Assembly: GCF_030657335.1 (NCBI RefSeq)
Contig: NZ_CP131039.1
Location: 1,938,501-2,002,500 of the forward strand
Length of the DNA stretch: 64,000 bases
Direction: 5' to 3'
Source: Croceibacterium aestuarii
GTDB lineage: Bacteria > Pseudomonadota > Alphaproteobacteria > Sphingomonadales > Sphingomonadaceae
The notes below the pieces were generated by a model. That model was not told the DNA's origin. It saw only the letters and a list, made by a program, of their open reading frames with translations, and did not search any database. Shown here in pieces: positions 16,422 through 26,180 of the stretch (its first letter is position 1; the number at the start of each line of letters is the position of its first letter). Both the position numbers and the translations under genes were made by a program.

Positions 16422-17303
16422 ATGTTCTCTGGCTCAATACCGGCCCTGGTGACTCCTTTTCGCGACGAACGGTTCGACGAGGCGGCTTTTCGGCGCTTCG
16501 TCGACTGGCAGATTGCCGGCGGCTCAAACGCTCTCGTGCCGTGCGGGACGACCGGTGAGAGCGCCACACTCGACAACGACGAGCATCACAAGGTGATCAA
16601 GGTCTGCGTCGAACAAGCGGCAGGGCGCGTGCCGGTGATCGCCGGATGCGGCTCCAACGACACTCGCACCGCGCTGTGGCACATGAATGTGGCCCGCGAC
16701 CTTGGCGCCGATGCCGCGTTGCTGGTTGCGCCCTACTACAACAGGCCGAGCCAAGACGGGCTGATCCGCCATTTCAGCTTCCTTGCGGAAAACTGCGATC
16801 TGCCCATCGTGCTCTACAACGTTCCCGGCCGGACGGTGACCGACATCCTGCCAGCCACGGTCATCGGACTGGGCAAGCGCTTCCCCGAGCGGATCGTGTC
16901 GATCAAGGATGCCAGCGGGGACTTGTCGCGGGTCGTCACGCACAGGATCGGACTGGGCCCGAATTTCAACCAGCTCTCGGGCGACGACCCGCTGGCGCTG
17001 GCCGGCTACGCCCTCGGTCAGAGCGGCTGCATCTCGGTGACCGCAAATGTCGCGCCGAAGCTGTGTGCCGAATTCCACGCCGCGGCGGCGGCGGGCGACT
17101 TTGAGACGGCGCGCACGCTCAACGAGCGACTCTATCCCCTGCACAGGGCGCTGTTCGCAGACGCCAGCCCGAGCCCGACCAAGTACGCGCTGAGCAAGCT
17201 CCACGACTGGCTGCGCCCCGACACTCGATTGCCGATCGCTCCATGCAGCGATGCCGCAAAGCGGGCCGTCGATGCGGCGATGGAAGCCGCGGGCATCGGC
17301 TGA
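16422..17303 (+). CDS. dapA: 4-hydroxy-tetrahydrodipicolinate synthase
   Basis: This enzyme condenses pyruvate with aspartate semialdehyde, the first committed step to lysine and meso-diaminopimelate. The (beta/alpha)8 barrel shows CGTTGESATL, PYYNRPSQDGL (tyrosine of the proton relay), LYNVPGRT and IVSIKDASGDLSR, where the lysine forms the Schiff base with pyruvate. I start at MFSGSIPALVTPF (16422, 293 residues), which matches the family's beginning and length. ATG 16407 five codons earlier is an alternative, and neither has a strong ribosome site. It is divergent from slt with about 96 bases between. Confidence 0.95.
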   Translation: MFSGSIPALVTPFRDERFDEAAFRRFVDWQIAGGSNALVPCGTTGESATLDNDEHHKVIKVCVEQAAGRVPVIAGCGSNDTRTALWHMNVARDLGADAALLVAPYYNRPSQDGLIRHFSFLAENCDLPIVLYNVPGRTVTDILPATVIGLGKRFPERIVSIKDASGDLSRVVTHRIGLGPNFNQLSGDDPLALAGYALGQSGCISVTANVAPKLCAEFHAAAAAGDFETARTLNERLYPLHRALFADASPSPTKYALSKLHDWLRPDTRLPIAPCSDAAKRAVDAAMEAAGIG

Positions 17304-17364
17304 CCCACGCACAAACCGCGCTCGGCTCGCGTATGAAACGCGCGAATCCGGGCTTCCGTCCCGA

Positions 17365-18546
17365 TCAATAAAGCGGCGAGGGGTGCTGCTCGCCAAGCAT
17401 CATCGCGCCGTAAGTAGCGAAGGCCGCGCGGTTGATGATCATGTGTTGGTTGAGAGTCAGCGCATCGCGGGCGAGGCGCTCGAGGGGACCGCCTTCGAAC
17501 ACCGCGTGGGCGCCAATAAGGTCGAAAAGCCGGCGCGTGACATCGGCCGCCATGCGGAACGAGTTGACATTGGCGAGAGCGAGGCGGCCCTTGGACTCGA
17601 CTGCTGGGGTGCCCTCCTCCAGTTCCGCCCAGAAGTCGCCGGCCGAGGTGTAGAGAAAGGCCCGCGCTGCGCCGTAGAGAGTCTCGCATTCGCCTATCGC
17701 CTCGCGAACGTGCTGCAGCTTGCCGAGCGGCTGGGGAAGAATTCCGCCCTTGCCCTGCGCGACGATCGCCTTGGCTTCGTCGAGAGCGCGTCGGGCGGTG
17801 CCAAGAGGGACGGCGGCCATCGTCGTGACCCAGTTGAAGCCGCTCGAATAGAGCGGTTCGCGTCCTTCGAACATGGACGGCTCGATCAGCATCGCCTGGT
17901 CTTCGGGGATGAACACGCCCTCGGCACGGTAGTGGTTGGAGCCGCTGCCGCGCAGCCCGTGTGTGTGCCAGGTGTCCTCGATCACCAACTCGTCGGCCCG
18001 ACAGAAGGCGAGCCTGCTTTCGGGCAGTCCAAGGGCGCCAATCAGCGGCTTGCCGTTTTCGTGGACGATCCCGCCCGTCATCACCACGTCGGCATGAGTG
18101 ATGCCGCTGCCGAACGGGAAGCGGCCGGTCATCCGGTAACCGCCATCTGTCCGTTCAAGCGTTCCACGACCGGCGGTGAACTGACCGGCGGTAATCATGT
18201 CGGGATGCGGCAGCAGGCGGGCCGAGGCTTCGGGCGACAGGAATTCGGCGATAAGCCCGCTGTCGGTGCCAATCTTGACACACCAACCCACCGAGGGATC
18301 GGCCTGGGCCAGCACCTCGATCACCTCGAGATGCTGCGCCAGGGTCATCTGCAGGCCGCCTTTGGCAAGGCTACGGCCCATGCGAAAGAAGCCGGCTTTG
18401 CGCAACTCGGCGACGAGGTCGTCGGGCAAGCGGCGCAGGTCCTCTATTTCGGCCGAGCGAGCCGCAATGGCTGCACGCATGGAGCTTGCATTGGCCAGAA
18501 TGTTGTCGGCAGTCAGCGAGTCCTGTTCCGTCGCGGCTGTCGCCAT
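17365..18546 (-). CDS. Flavin-dependent monooxygenase of the acyl-CoA dehydrogenase fold
   Basis: A 393-residue protein with the acyl-CoA dehydrogenase-like fold of class D flavin hydroxylases (HpaB/HsaA/DszC type). Segments include ELRKAGFFRMGRSLAKGG, ADPSVGWCVKIGTDSG, GGYRMTGRFPFGSGITHAD and DTWHTHGLRGSGSNHY. These enzymes use reduced flavin from a partner reductase to oxygenate aromatic or sulfur compounds; no reductase is adjacent. I chose ATG 18546 because GGGGAGAG precedes it at good spacing, over ATG 18576. It converges with dapA 61 bases away. The substrate is unknown. Confidence 0.82.
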   Translation of the reverse strand: MATAATEQDSLTADNILANASSMRAAIAARSAEIEDLRRLPDDLVAELRKAGFFRMGRSLAKGGLQMTLAQHLEVIEVLAQADPSVGWCVKIGTDSGLIAEFLSPEASARLLPHPDMITAGQFTAGRGTLERTDGGYRMTGRFPFGSGITHADVVMTGGIVHENGKPLIGALGLPESRLAFCRADELVIEDTWHTHGLRGSGSNHYRAEGVFIPEDQAMLIEPSMFEGREPLYSSGFNWVTTMAAVPLGTARRALDEAKAIVAQGKGGILPQPLGKLQHVREAIGECETLYGAARAFLYTSAGDFWAELEEGTPAVESKGRLALANVNSFRMAADVTRRLFDLIGAHAVFEGGPLERLARDALTLNQHMIINRAAFATYGAMMLGEQHPSPLY

Positions 18547-18617
18547 CTTGCTCTCCCCAAGGCGATTCGACGTCACTCTAGGATTTTCATCCTGCGCCGC
18601 CTACATGCGCCAGCCTT

Positions 18618-19100
18618 ATGGCCCGTCCCAAGCCCACCGCGTTCGACAAAGTGAAGACCGTCGCCGAGAACCGGCGCGCACGGTTCGACTACTTTATCGA
18701 GGACAAGTTCGAAGCGGGAATCGCGCTCAGCGGCACCGAGGTGAAGAGTCTGCGCGGCGGGGAAGGCTCGATCGCCGAGAGCTACGCCGAAGTGCGCGGT
18801 GGGGAGGCCTGGCTGATCAATGCCAACATCCCCGAATTCAGCCACGGCAACCGCTTCAATCATGAGCCCAAGCGGCCGCGCAAGCTGCTGCTCCACGCGC
18901 GCGAGATCGAGCGCATGGTGGGCGCGGTCGAACGCAAGGGCATGACCCTGATCCCGCTGTCGGTCTACTTCAACAGCAAGGGCCGCGCCAAGGTCGAGCT
19001 CGGCCTGGCCAAGGGCAAGCAGGTGCACGACAAGCGCGCGACCATCAAAGAGCGCGACTGGAAGCGCGACAAGGCCCGGTTGTTGCGCGAAAACCGCTAG
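18618..19100 (+). CDS. smpB: SsrA-binding protein SmpB
   Basis: A 160-residue partner of tmRNA in rescue of stalled ribosomes. It has the family blocks [64 protein letters not shown] and the basic C-terminal tail [17 protein letters not shown] that enters the ribosomal decoding centre. Length is normal. No tmRNA gene is seen in this window. It is divergent from the flavin monooxygenase gene. Confidence 0.97.
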   Translation: MARPKPTAFDKVKTVAENRRARFDYFIEDKFEAGIALSGTEVKSLRGGEGSIAESYAEVRGGEAWLINANIPEFSHGNRFNHEPKRPRKLLLHAREIERMVGAVERKGMTLIPLSVYFNSKGRAKVELGLAKGKQVHDKRATIKERDWKRDKARLLRENR

Positions 19101-19169
19101 CCAGCTTGGTTAAGCTGGGGTTCGTCGGACACAAGCTAGAGCCGCCTTTCGCTGGTAATCTAAAGGTGT

Positions 19170-19769
19170 ATGGAACGCCGCATGGCGAAGCGGTCGAAAA
19201 CCTGGCTTGCAGAATGGCTGACGGGCAAACTGCCCGCGATGCCGACGCGCGAGGACATGGCGCAGAACCGCTGGCTGGCGCCGATCGCCCACCGTTTCCT
19301 CTCTCCCGAACTGTGGCGCTTCACGCGTCGCTCGGTCCCGCGTGGGGTCGCACTGGGGCTGTTCGCCGGTTTCATCGTCCCCGTGGGGCAGATATTCCTC
19401 GCCGCGTTCCTGGCGTTGCCCGCGCGCGCCAACGTGCCGCTCGCTGCGCTGGTGACCTTCGTCACCAACCCGTTCACCCTGCCGTTCTGGCTGCTCACGG
19501 CGAACAAAGTGGGCAAGTTCGTCCTCAAGATCGACGCTGCCACCGGGGGCTCTGCGCGGGCCGAGATCGACAGTGGCAGGTGGCAGGATTTCGGCTGGTT
19601 CGCTTTCCTCCAGACCGCCGGTGTGACTGCCTTTGGCTTCGTGGTTCTGGCCGTCGTCACGTCCGCGCTGGGCTATCTTCTCGCCTCGTGGTTCTGGCGT
19701 TGGCGGGTCGGCAAGCGCCGCCGCCTGCTGCTGCGCCGCCGCCGCGTGAGCGCGGCACCGGCTGAATGA
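19170..19769 (+). CDS. DUF2062 membrane protein (first tandem copy)
   Basis: A 199-residue protein of the DUF2062 family with three hydrophobic segments. The core is LSPELWRFTRRSVPRGVALG, then GLFAGFIVPVGQIFLAAFLA and ANVPLAALVTFVTNPFTLPF, with the last helix near residues 150-175 and an arginine-rich C-terminus. The second copy directly follows and shares the same blocks. The start at 19170 has AAGG close upstream; ATG 19182 is an alternative. Its stop overlaps the next start (ATGA, 19766-19769). The family's function is unknown; in this lineage it precedes cckA. Confidence 0.88.
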   Translation: MERRMAKRSKTWLAEWLTGKLPAMPTREDMAQNRWLAPIAHRFLSPELWRFTRRSVPRGVALGLFAGFIVPVGQIFLAAFLALPARANVPLAALVTFVTNPFTLPFWLLTANKVGKFVLKIDAATGGSARAEIDSGRWQDFGWFAFLQTAGVTAFGFVVLAVVTSALGYLLASWFWRWRVGKRRRLLLRRRRVSAAPAE

Positions 19770-20329
19770 GACAGGTCCCTGCGGGCGGGCGCCCGGGTCT
19801 TGTCGATCGGCTGCGGCGGCACGTCCCGAGCCGCGACGAGCTGGCGGCGAAGCCGTGGTTGCGGCCGCTCGCCGGCAAGATCCTCAAACCCGAACTGTGG
19901 CGCTTCACCCGCCGCACCGTGCCACGCGGGGTGGCACTGGGACTTTTCGTCGCCTTGTTGCTCCCGGTTGCGCATATCGTCGTCGTCGCTCTGCTCGCGG
20001 TGTTCGTGCGCGCCAACCTGCCAATGGCGCTGTCGATGACCTTGGTCGGCAACCCGCTGACGATTCCGTTTTTGTGGTGGCTGGGCTATCGCCTCGGCGA
20101 CATGTTGCTGCATCTCGCTTCACTGACCGGCATCGCCCCCGTTGCCACCACGCTGCAGGGCAGCGGAACGAGCGAGTTGCTGACCCGGCTGACCGGAGCG
20201 AGCGAGGATACCGCCTTGGGCGTCCTTGTCATCGCCGCTGCGGCCGCGGTTCTGGGATATCTCCTGGCCGGCGTGCTGTGGCGCTACCGGGTGGTGCGGC
20301 GTCGGCAAAAACGGCGGCTGGCGGCATGA
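19766..20329 (+). CDS. DUF2062 membrane protein (second tandem copy)
   Basis: A 187-residue paralogue of the preceding protein. Shared blocks are LKPELWRFTRRTVPRGVALG, LLLPVAHIVVVALLAVFVRA and LVGNPLTIPFLWWLGYRLG, and the two diverge mainly in the loop before the last helix (residues about 115-145). It overlaps the upstream copy and also cckA (ATGA at 20326-20329), giving a chain of three coupled genes. The close matches in order and length imply a tandem duplication. Function unknown; membrane location is predicted. Confidence 0.88.
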   Translation: MRQVPAGGRPGLVDRLRRHVPSRDELAAKPWLRPLAGKILKPELWRFTRRTVPRGVALGLFVALLLPVAHIVVVALLAVFVRANLPMALSMTLVGNPLTIPFLWWLGYRLGDMLLHLASLTGIAPVATTLQGSGTSELLTRLTGASEDTALGVLVIAAAAAVLGYLLAGVLWRYRVVRRRQKRRLAA

Positions 20330-22767
20330 GCCTGACCGGAAAAGAGCTGTCGCGCCTGCCGTTCGATGCGGCGATCGTTGCCGCCGCGGCGCTGGCCAGC
20401 GCCGCAGTAGTCTGGTTCGTCACCGGTACGATGGCGGTCACCGCTGCGTTCATCGGCGGCCTGGCGGTGCTCGCATTGGTCGCGTTCGCCGCCGCTCGCG
20501 GAAATCCGGCGACGCGGGCGGTGGAAGAGCCGGCACTGCCCGATTGGTCGGTCACCGTCGCGGCCATCGAGCAGCCCGGCATCGCGGTTGCCATCACCGA
20601 TCGCGCCAACCGGCTGGTTTGTGCCAACGCGGCGTTCGAACTTTGGTTCGGATCGAGCCATGCCCCTCCGCGCTTGCCGGTCGACGGCGCCTCGTCGGAC
20701 CTCTTGCTCCGCGCCTCGCGCGCGGCGTGGCGCGAAGGTGAGAGCGGCCGCGCGACGATAGCCGACGAAACCAATAGCTGGACTGCGGAAGTGGTCCGCG
20801 CAGGCCGCGCCGAGGCCTACCTCGTCTGGCGCTTCGCCCCGGTTACCAGGACCGAGCCGCTGCAGGCGATCGGCAAGTACGTCACCGGCGTGTTCGGCCG
20901 CATCCTCAGCAACGCGGGCGTCGAGGTGGCGCTCGTCGGCCCGGACGGTGCTGTGCGCGCGGCGAGCGCCGGCTTCGCCCGCCGCGCGATGGGCGATGGC
21001 CACGCCAGCATGGCGGGGCAGGACTTCACCGCCTTGCTCCGCTCCGACGAGCGCGAAAGAATCTATTTCGCCCGCGAGGGCCGCAAAGGCTCCCCTCAAA
21101 CCCTCCTCCAGGTCCCGCTGGTCGAACCCGGTTCGCCAGAGCGGCTTTCCGCCGATCAGGCACCATCGCTGATGCTGCTGGTCGACAACGGTGTCGGCGT
21201 CGGCGGCTGGGGCACGGACAGCGGCCAGGCCCCGCAGCTCGAGGCGCTTCTCGAACAGTTGCCGGTCGGGCTGGCGATGACCGACCGCGATGGCCATTTC
21301 CTTTTCGCCAACCCGGCATTTCGCAACGCCGCAGGTATCCCCAAAGGCAAGCACGTTCCCCCGTACCCGTCCGACCTCGTGGTCCCGGCGGACAAGACGG
21401 CGATGTCCGATGCGGTGCGCCGCTACGGGCAGGGCCCCGCTTCGAGCGGCGATATCGCCGTGCGGCTGCGCAGCGACCCTGAGGAGCCGGTGAGCCTCGG
21501 CCTGACGGGAGTGCGCGGGTTGGGCGAGGCGGCAGTGCTGCTCAGCCTCGCCGACACCACCGAGGAAACGCGGCTCAAGAAGCAGGTCGCGCAGGCCACC
21601 AAGATGCAGGCGGTCGGGCAGCTGGCCGGCGGCGTGGCCCACGACTTCAACAACGTTCTGACCGCGATCATCGGCTATTGCGATCTCATGCTGCTGCGCC
21701 ACATCCCGGGCGACAGCGACTACGACGACATCCAGCAGATCAAGGCCAACTCGAACCGCGCCGCCAGTCTCACGCGGCAACTGCTCGCCTTCAGCCGGCA
21801 GCAGACTCTGCAGCCCGAGATCATCCAGCTGCCCGACGTGATCAGCGAGGTGAACCAGTTGCTCAAGCGCCTGCTCGGCGCCAAGATCACCCTGCGCACC
21901 CACCATGACCGCGACCTCGGCCCGGTCCGCGCGGACCCGCGCCAGCTCGAGCAGGTAATCATCAACCTCGCGGTCAACGCGCGCGACGCCATCCAGGCGC
22001 GCGGGGGCGAAAACGCCAGCGGGACGCTGACTTTCGCTACGCGGCGCATCACCGCGACCGATATCCGCCGCCTGCGCGACAACGAGATCATCCCCGCCGG
22101 ACACTATACGGCACTCATCGCGCAGGACACCGGCGGCGGGATCCCGGCCGACGACCTGACCAAGATTTTCGAGCCTTTCTTCACGACCAAGGAGCTGGGC
22201 AAGGGCACCGGTCTCGGCCTTTCCACGGTTTACGGCATCGTCAAGCAATCGGGCGGCTTCATCTTCGCCGACAACGTCATGGGCCCCGACGGGAAGCCGG
22301 CCGGCGCACGCTTCACGATCTATCTGCCGGTCCACCAGGTCACCGAAGACGATCGCGAAAAGGAAAAGCCGGCCGAGGCAGCGGCCGACTGGTCAGGCGG
22401 CGGCCGGGTGCTGCTGGTCGAGGACGAGGACATGGTGCGCGCCGTGGCCGAACGGGCGCTGACCCGGCAGGGCTACAGCGTCACCACGGCGAGCGACGGC
22501 GACGAGGGGCTCGAGGCGTTCAAGGCTTCCGGCGAGTTCGACCTCGTGGTGAGTGACGTGGTCATGCCGAGCATGGACGGCCCGGCAATGGCCCGCGAGA
22601 TTCGTAAGCTGGCGCCGAAAATCCCAGTCCTGTTCATGTCGGGCTATGCCGAGGAGCAGCTTCGCAACGAGATTTCTTTCGACGACATGCACTTCATCCC
22701 CAAGCCGTTCAGCGTGCAGCAGATCGCCACCAAGGTCGGCCAAGTCCTGAGCAAGCACAGCGGCTGA
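20326..22767 (+). CDS. cckA: Hybrid sensor histidine kinase CckA
   Basis: An 813-residue kinase/phosphatase heading the CckA-ChpT-CtrA/CpdR relay that times replication and division in alphaproteobacteria. Two N-terminal membrane helices (about residues 13-57) precede two PAS-like regions (about 75-200 and 300-415). The phospho-accepting H439 lies in [11 protein letters not shown], followed by the N box [20 protein letters not shown] and [20 protein letters not shown]. The C-terminal receiver has D744 in [12 protein letters not shown] and KPFS. The reading frame is open far upstream, but ATG 20326 overlaps the DUF2062 stop and gives the membrane helices, so I use it. A CpdR-type target of the relay is encoded at 41.9 kb. 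Confidence 0.95.
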   Translation: MSLTGKELSRLPFDAAIVAAAALASAAVVWFVTGTMAVTAAFIGGLAVLALVAFAAARGNPATRAVEEPALPDWSVTVAAIEQPGIAVAITDRANRLVCANAAFELWFGSSHAPPRLPVDGASSDLLLRASRAAWREGESGRATIADETNSWTAEVVRAGRAEAYLVWRFAPVTRTEPLQAIGKYVTGVFGRILSNAGVEVALVGPDGAVRAASAGFARRAMGDGHASMAGQDFTALLRSDERERIYFAREGRKGSPQTLLQVPLVEPGSPERLSADQAPSLMLLVDNGVGVGGWGTDSGQAPQLEALLEQLPVGLAMTDRDGHFLFANPAFRNAAGIPKGKHVPPYPSDLVVPADKTAMSDAVRRYGQGPASSGDIAVRLRSDPEEPVSLGLTGVRGLGEAAVLLSLADTTEETRLKKQVAQATKMQAVGQLAGGVAHDFNNVLTAIIGYCDLMLLRHIPGDSDYDDIQQIKANSNRAASLTRQLLAFSRQQTLQPEIIQLPDVISEVNQLLKRLLGAKITLRTHHDRDLGPVRADPRQLEQVIINLAVNARDAIQARGGENASGTLTFATRRITATDIRRLRDNEIIPAGHYTALIAQDTGGGIPADDLTKIFEPFFTTKELGKGTGLGLSTVYGIVKQSGGFIFADNVMGPDGKPAGARFTIYLPVHQVTEDDREKEKPAEAAADWSGGGRVLLVEDEDMVRAVAERALTRQGYSVTTASDGDEGLEAFKASGEFDLVVSDVVMPSMDGPAMAREIRKLAPKIPVLFMSGYAEEQLRNEISFDDMHFIPKPFSVQQIATKVGQVLSKHSG

Positions 22768-22867
22768 CTTGTGCATTTCGTCGCTTTCCTGGCTCGGTTC
22801 GCCGTTCAGTTGCGGTAAAGCCTATGTAACCTTATCTCATCGTGCCGCTTTCGTGGGGAGAGTACCG

Positions 22868-24397
22868 ATGCGCCTTGACACCGTTGCCAATGTCCTGGCC
22901 ACAGCCGCGCCCTGCGCTCTGGCGCTGGTTGCCGTGCCTCTGCTGGCGCAAGAGAGTCCTGCGGAGCCCAATGCCCAGGGAGACGTCGCCGTGACAATCT
23001 ACAACAACGGCCAGGCGCTGGTGCAGGACATCCGCCAAATTGCAATCGAGCGCGGCCGCAGCCGGATCGAATTTCCCGACGTCTCGGCGCAGATCCGTCC
23101 GGAAACCCTGAGTTTTTCCGCGGCCGACACGGGCATTGTCGAACAGAACTTCGACTTCGACCTGCTGACCCCGGCCAAGCTGATGGAGAAGGCCATCGGT
23201 CAGACCGTGACGCTGGTACGCACCAACCCGGCCACCGGATCGGAAACGCGCGAGAGGGCCAAAGTCCTGTCCACCGCAGGCGGCGTGGTGGTGCAGATCG
23301 GCGATCGCATCGAGGTGCTGCGCGACGACGGGCTACCCGTGCGGGTCATCTTCGATCGCGTTCCGCCCAACCTCCGCGCTCGCCCGACGCTGTCCGTCAC
23401 GGTCGAAAGCGCACGCAGCGGCACCCGTCGCGCCTCGCTGCGCTACCTCACCCCCGGCCTCGGTTGGGGCGCCGACTATGTCGCGCTCTACGACGAGGGC
23501 AGGGGCGCTATCGACATGCAGGGTTGGGTCACGCTGACCAACAGCACCGGCACGACGTTCACGAATGCCGACACCTTGCTGGTGGCGGGCAATCCCAATT
23601 CGGGGGCCTCGTCGCAGCCCACCTACGGACGTGGCAGGCCGTTGCCGCCACCGTCTCCGGGCAAGTTCGTTCCAGGCACCGAAAGCGCTGCGCGCGAACG
23701 GCTGGGCGATTTCTACCTCTACCCGATCGAGGGCCGCACCACGATCGCCAACAATCAGACCAAGCAGGTCAGCTTTCTCGATGTGCAGGGCGTTCCCGCA
23801 CGCAAGATCTACGGGCGCACCGTCGCCTGGTTGGCGAGCGATGGGGCGCCGGTTCCGGCGGCGAGCGAGATTGCCTTCAGCTCGAGCAAGGAGGGCGGCC
23901 TCGGCGATGCGCTGCCCGCCGGCACGGTGCGGTTCTATCAGCGCGACGGGCAGGGCAACCCGCAGTTCATCGGCGAAAACCAGATCGGCCATACCCCGAT
24001 GGGCAGCGAGCTGACTCTCAAGACGGGCGATGCCTTCGACGTCTACACCCAGGCCGAAGTCGAAAAGCGCGAGACGATCACCGGCGCCGAGTGGGAAAGG
24101 AGCGCCCGCTGGCGGGTGATCGAGGACGGCAAGGTCGTGCGCCAGGGCGAGAGCGAGCGACCCAAGATCTACTACCGCACGACCATGCGCTACACGGTTA
24201 CCAACGCCCAGAACACGCCGGTCAAGGTCGAGTTGGTCCAGTCCGGCCTCGACCGCGGTTGGTGGAGCAATGACTTTCGGGTGCCGAGCGAGGACGTTCC
24301 CGGCGAGCAGCTGAGCGCCGACCGTCGCAAGTACGTCATCGAGGTTCCGGCCAACGGCAAGCGCGAGGTCCGCGTGGTTTACGAGACGAGGTACTGA
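22868..24397 (+). CDS. DUF4139 domain-containing exported protein
   Basis: A 509-residue exported protein. The signal peptide is followed by DVAVTIYNNGQALVQDIRQI, the usual DUF4139 family opening, and by SLRYLTPGLGWGADYVALYD and MQGWVTLTNSTGTTF. The C-terminal part has YRTTMRYTVTNAQNTPVKVE and ends VPANGKREVRVVYETRY, typical of the mucoidy-inhibitor-A-like fold. The ATG at 22868 has GGGGAG upstream and is the only start giving a clean signal peptide. Eight bases separate it from a paralogue, so they are co-transcribed. The biological role is unknown. Confidence 0.85.
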   Translation: MRLDTVANVLATAAPCALALVAVPLLAQESPAEPNAQGDVAVTIYNNGQALVQDIRQIAIERGRSRIEFPDVSAQIRPETLSFSAADTGIVEQNFDFDLLTPAKLMEKAIGQTVTLVRTNPATGSETRERAKVLSTAGGVVVQIGDRIEVLRDDGLPVRVIFDRVPPNLRARPTLSVTVESARSGTRRASLRYLTPGLGWGADYVALYDEGRGAIDMQGWVTLTNSTGTTFTNADTLLVAGNPNSGASSQPTYGRGRPLPPPSPGKFVPGTESAARERLGDFYLYPIEGRTTIANNQTKQVSFLDVQGVPARKIYGRTVAWLASDGAPVPAASEIAFSSSKEGGLGDALPAGTVRFYQRDGQGNPQFIGENQIGHTPMGSELTLKTGDAFDVYTQAEVEKRETITGAEWERSARWRVIEDGKVVRQGESERPKIYYRTTMRYTVTNAQNTPVKVELVQSGLDRGWWSNDFRVPSEDVPGEQLSADRRKYVIEVPANGKREVRVVYETRY

Positions 24398-24405
24398 GGG
24401 GCCGG

Positions 24406-26022
24406 GTGGTGCGCCGCGCTGCGCTTTTACTGGCCCTGTTGCCTCTACTCGGCGCCGCACCCGTCCACGCCCGGGCAACGGTCGACGCTTCGACGCCGCA
24501 AGATGTCGCCGTAACGCTCTACCGCGACCCGGATCGCGGCGAAGGCCAGGCGATGAACCGCAGCTACCCGCGCGGTTTTGCGATGATCAGCGAGACGCGG
24601 AAGGTGACGCTGCCGCCGGGGAAATCGACGATCCGCTTCACTGGCGTGGCCGAGGGCATGATCGCGGTTTCGGCGATCGTGACCGGCCTGCCCGGCGGGA
24701 CCATCGAAAAGAACCGCAACGCCGACTTGCTCAGCCCCGCGGCGCTGGTCGATGGCACCCTGGGCAACCGCGTCACGATCACCCGCACCGATCCGGCGAC
24801 CGGCAGGGCAGTGAGCGAAAGCGCGATCGTGCGCACCCGCGCCGATGGCGCGCTCGTGCTGCAGACAAGCGAGGGCTTCGAGGCGGTGCGCTGCTCGGGA
24901 CTGCCCGAGAAGCTGACCTTCGACCGCGTACCTGCCGGGCTGTCGCCTCAGCCGGTCTTTACTATCGACACGCAGGACAGGGCGGGCGGCACCTACACCG
25001 TCCAGCTGACCTACCTCGCCTGGGGTTTCGACTGGCAGGCGCACTATGTCGCCACGCTCGATACGCCAGGCCGAAGCGGCGCGGTGGCGCTGCGGTTGAT
25101 GAGCTGGCTGACCTTGCTCAACGACAACGGGCAGAGCTTTGCGGACGCGCAGCTCAACGTCGTCGCCGGTAGGCTCAATGTGGAAAGCGACTATCAGGGC
25201 CTTGCGAGACCGCCGATGGGGCGACCGCTGCGGCTCACCTGCTATCCCATCGGTCACACCGCCGCCGGTTCGCCGGTTTCCTATCCACCGCCGCCTGCTC
25301 CGCCCCCGCCGCCTGCGCCTTCGGCTGCCTACCAGAGGGACGAGGCGATCGTCGTCACTGGCGCGAAGGCGATGCGCGGCAACCTCGCCTCAACCCCGGC
25401 AATGGTCGCGGTCGAGGAGGCGCTCGGCGACCTCAAGCTCTACCGCGTGCCGGAGCGGGTAACGGTCTCGGCCAAGGGCCTCAAGCAGGTCGCCTTTCTC
25501 GACAAGGACCGGGTCCGGGGCTGGCTGCGCTATGAGACGCTGTGCACCCCGTGGGAAAGCTCGGACGACGAATACGCGCCCGCTTCGATGGTCCTCGCCA
25601 CGGTCAACGACAAAGAGCACGGCCTCGGCGTGGCGCTGCCCAACGGGGCGATCACCCTGTTCGAGCCCTCCGATAGGGCGGGCGACCTGTTCGTCGGCGA
25701 AGAATACCTGCGCGACTATGCAGCCGGGCAAGACGTCGACATCGAGGTCGGCCAAAGTGCTCTCGTCCAAGCGCGCTGCGGGATCGTCGGGCGCGAACCC
25801 GCCGGCTTCGAAAAGGGTTCGCAGGTGGACATGCGTGCGACGCTGACCAATGCCGCCGATGCCCCGGCGCGGGTCCGCCTCTCGCTTGGGCCAAGCGGCG
25901 CGCACCGGGTCAGCGGCCTCAAGAACGTTCGGATCAAGGACGGCGAGCGCATAGTGGAGGTCACGGTGCCCGCAAATGCAAGCAAGGAGGTGCGCTGGAC
26001 CTACCGTTTCGATGCCAGTTGA
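24406..26022 (+). CDS. DUF4139 protein with proline-rich linker and TonB-box-like segment
   Basis: A 538-residue paralogue of the previous gene, with a signal peptide, DVAVTLYRDPDRGEGQAMNR, LTYLAWGFDWQAHYVATLD and the C-terminal VTVPANASKEVRWTYRF. Between the two conserved halves (about residues 290-330) lies an inserted proline-rich stretch (PPPPAPPPPPAPSAAY) followed by DEAIVVTGAKAMRGN. EAIVVTG is the form of TonB box seen at the N-terminus of many sphingomonad TonB-dependent receptors, but this protein is not a receptor barrel. It starts at a GTG (24406) with GAGGGG just upstream. Function unknown. Confidence 0.83.
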   Translation: MVRRAALLLALLPLLGAAPVHARATVDASTPQDVAVTLYRDPDRGEGQAMNRSYPRGFAMISETRKVTLPPGKSTIRFTGVAEGMIAVSAIVTGLPGGTIEKNRNADLLSPAALVDGTLGNRVTITRTDPATGRAVSESAIVRTRADGALVLQTSEGFEAVRCSGLPEKLTFDRVPAGLSPQPVFTIDTQDRAGGTYTVQLTYLAWGFDWQAHYVATLDTPGRSGAVALRLMSWLTLLNDNGQSFADAQLNVVAGRLNVESDYQGLARPPMGRPLRLTCYPIGHTAAGSPVSYPPPPAPPPPPAPSAAYQRDEAIVVTGAKAMRGNLASTPAMVAVEEALGDLKLYRVPERVTVSAKGLKQVAFLDKDRVRGWLRYETLCTPWESSDDEYAPASMVLATVNDKEHGLGVALPNGAITLFEPSDRAGDLFVGEEYLRDYAAGQDVDIEVGQSALVQARCGIVGREPAGFEKGSQVDMRATLTNAADAPARVRLSLGPSGAHRVSGLKNVRIKDGERIVEVTVPANASKEVRWTYRFDAS

Positions 26023-26076
26023 AGCTCGCGGTCGGCACGTAATGCATGGTCGACTCGGCGCGCGGCAAAAAATTTC

Positions 26077-26091
26077 GTTCCACTCTTGTTC
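26077..26091 (+). promoter_or_regulatory. SOS box (LexA site) upstream of recA
   Basis: GTTC-CACTCTT-GTTC fits exactly the alphaproteobacterial LexA consensus GTTC-N7-GTTC. It lies 89 bases before the recA start. The second GTTC also forms a shorter dyad with GAAC at 26097-26100. Position and gene identity together make this convincing. Confidence 0.85.
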
Positions 26092-26180
26092 CGTGAGAAC
26101 AAATGGGATACATCGATAATTCGATAGGGAGCTGGGGCCAACTCCGGACCCACCCCTAGGAAGCGATGGAGGCTTGTGTC

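Noticed and set aside
19102-19119. Seven-base hairpin (CCAGCTT / AAGCTGG) after smpB as terminator.
   Set aside because: It is followed by GGTTCGTC with no T-run, and the stem is short.
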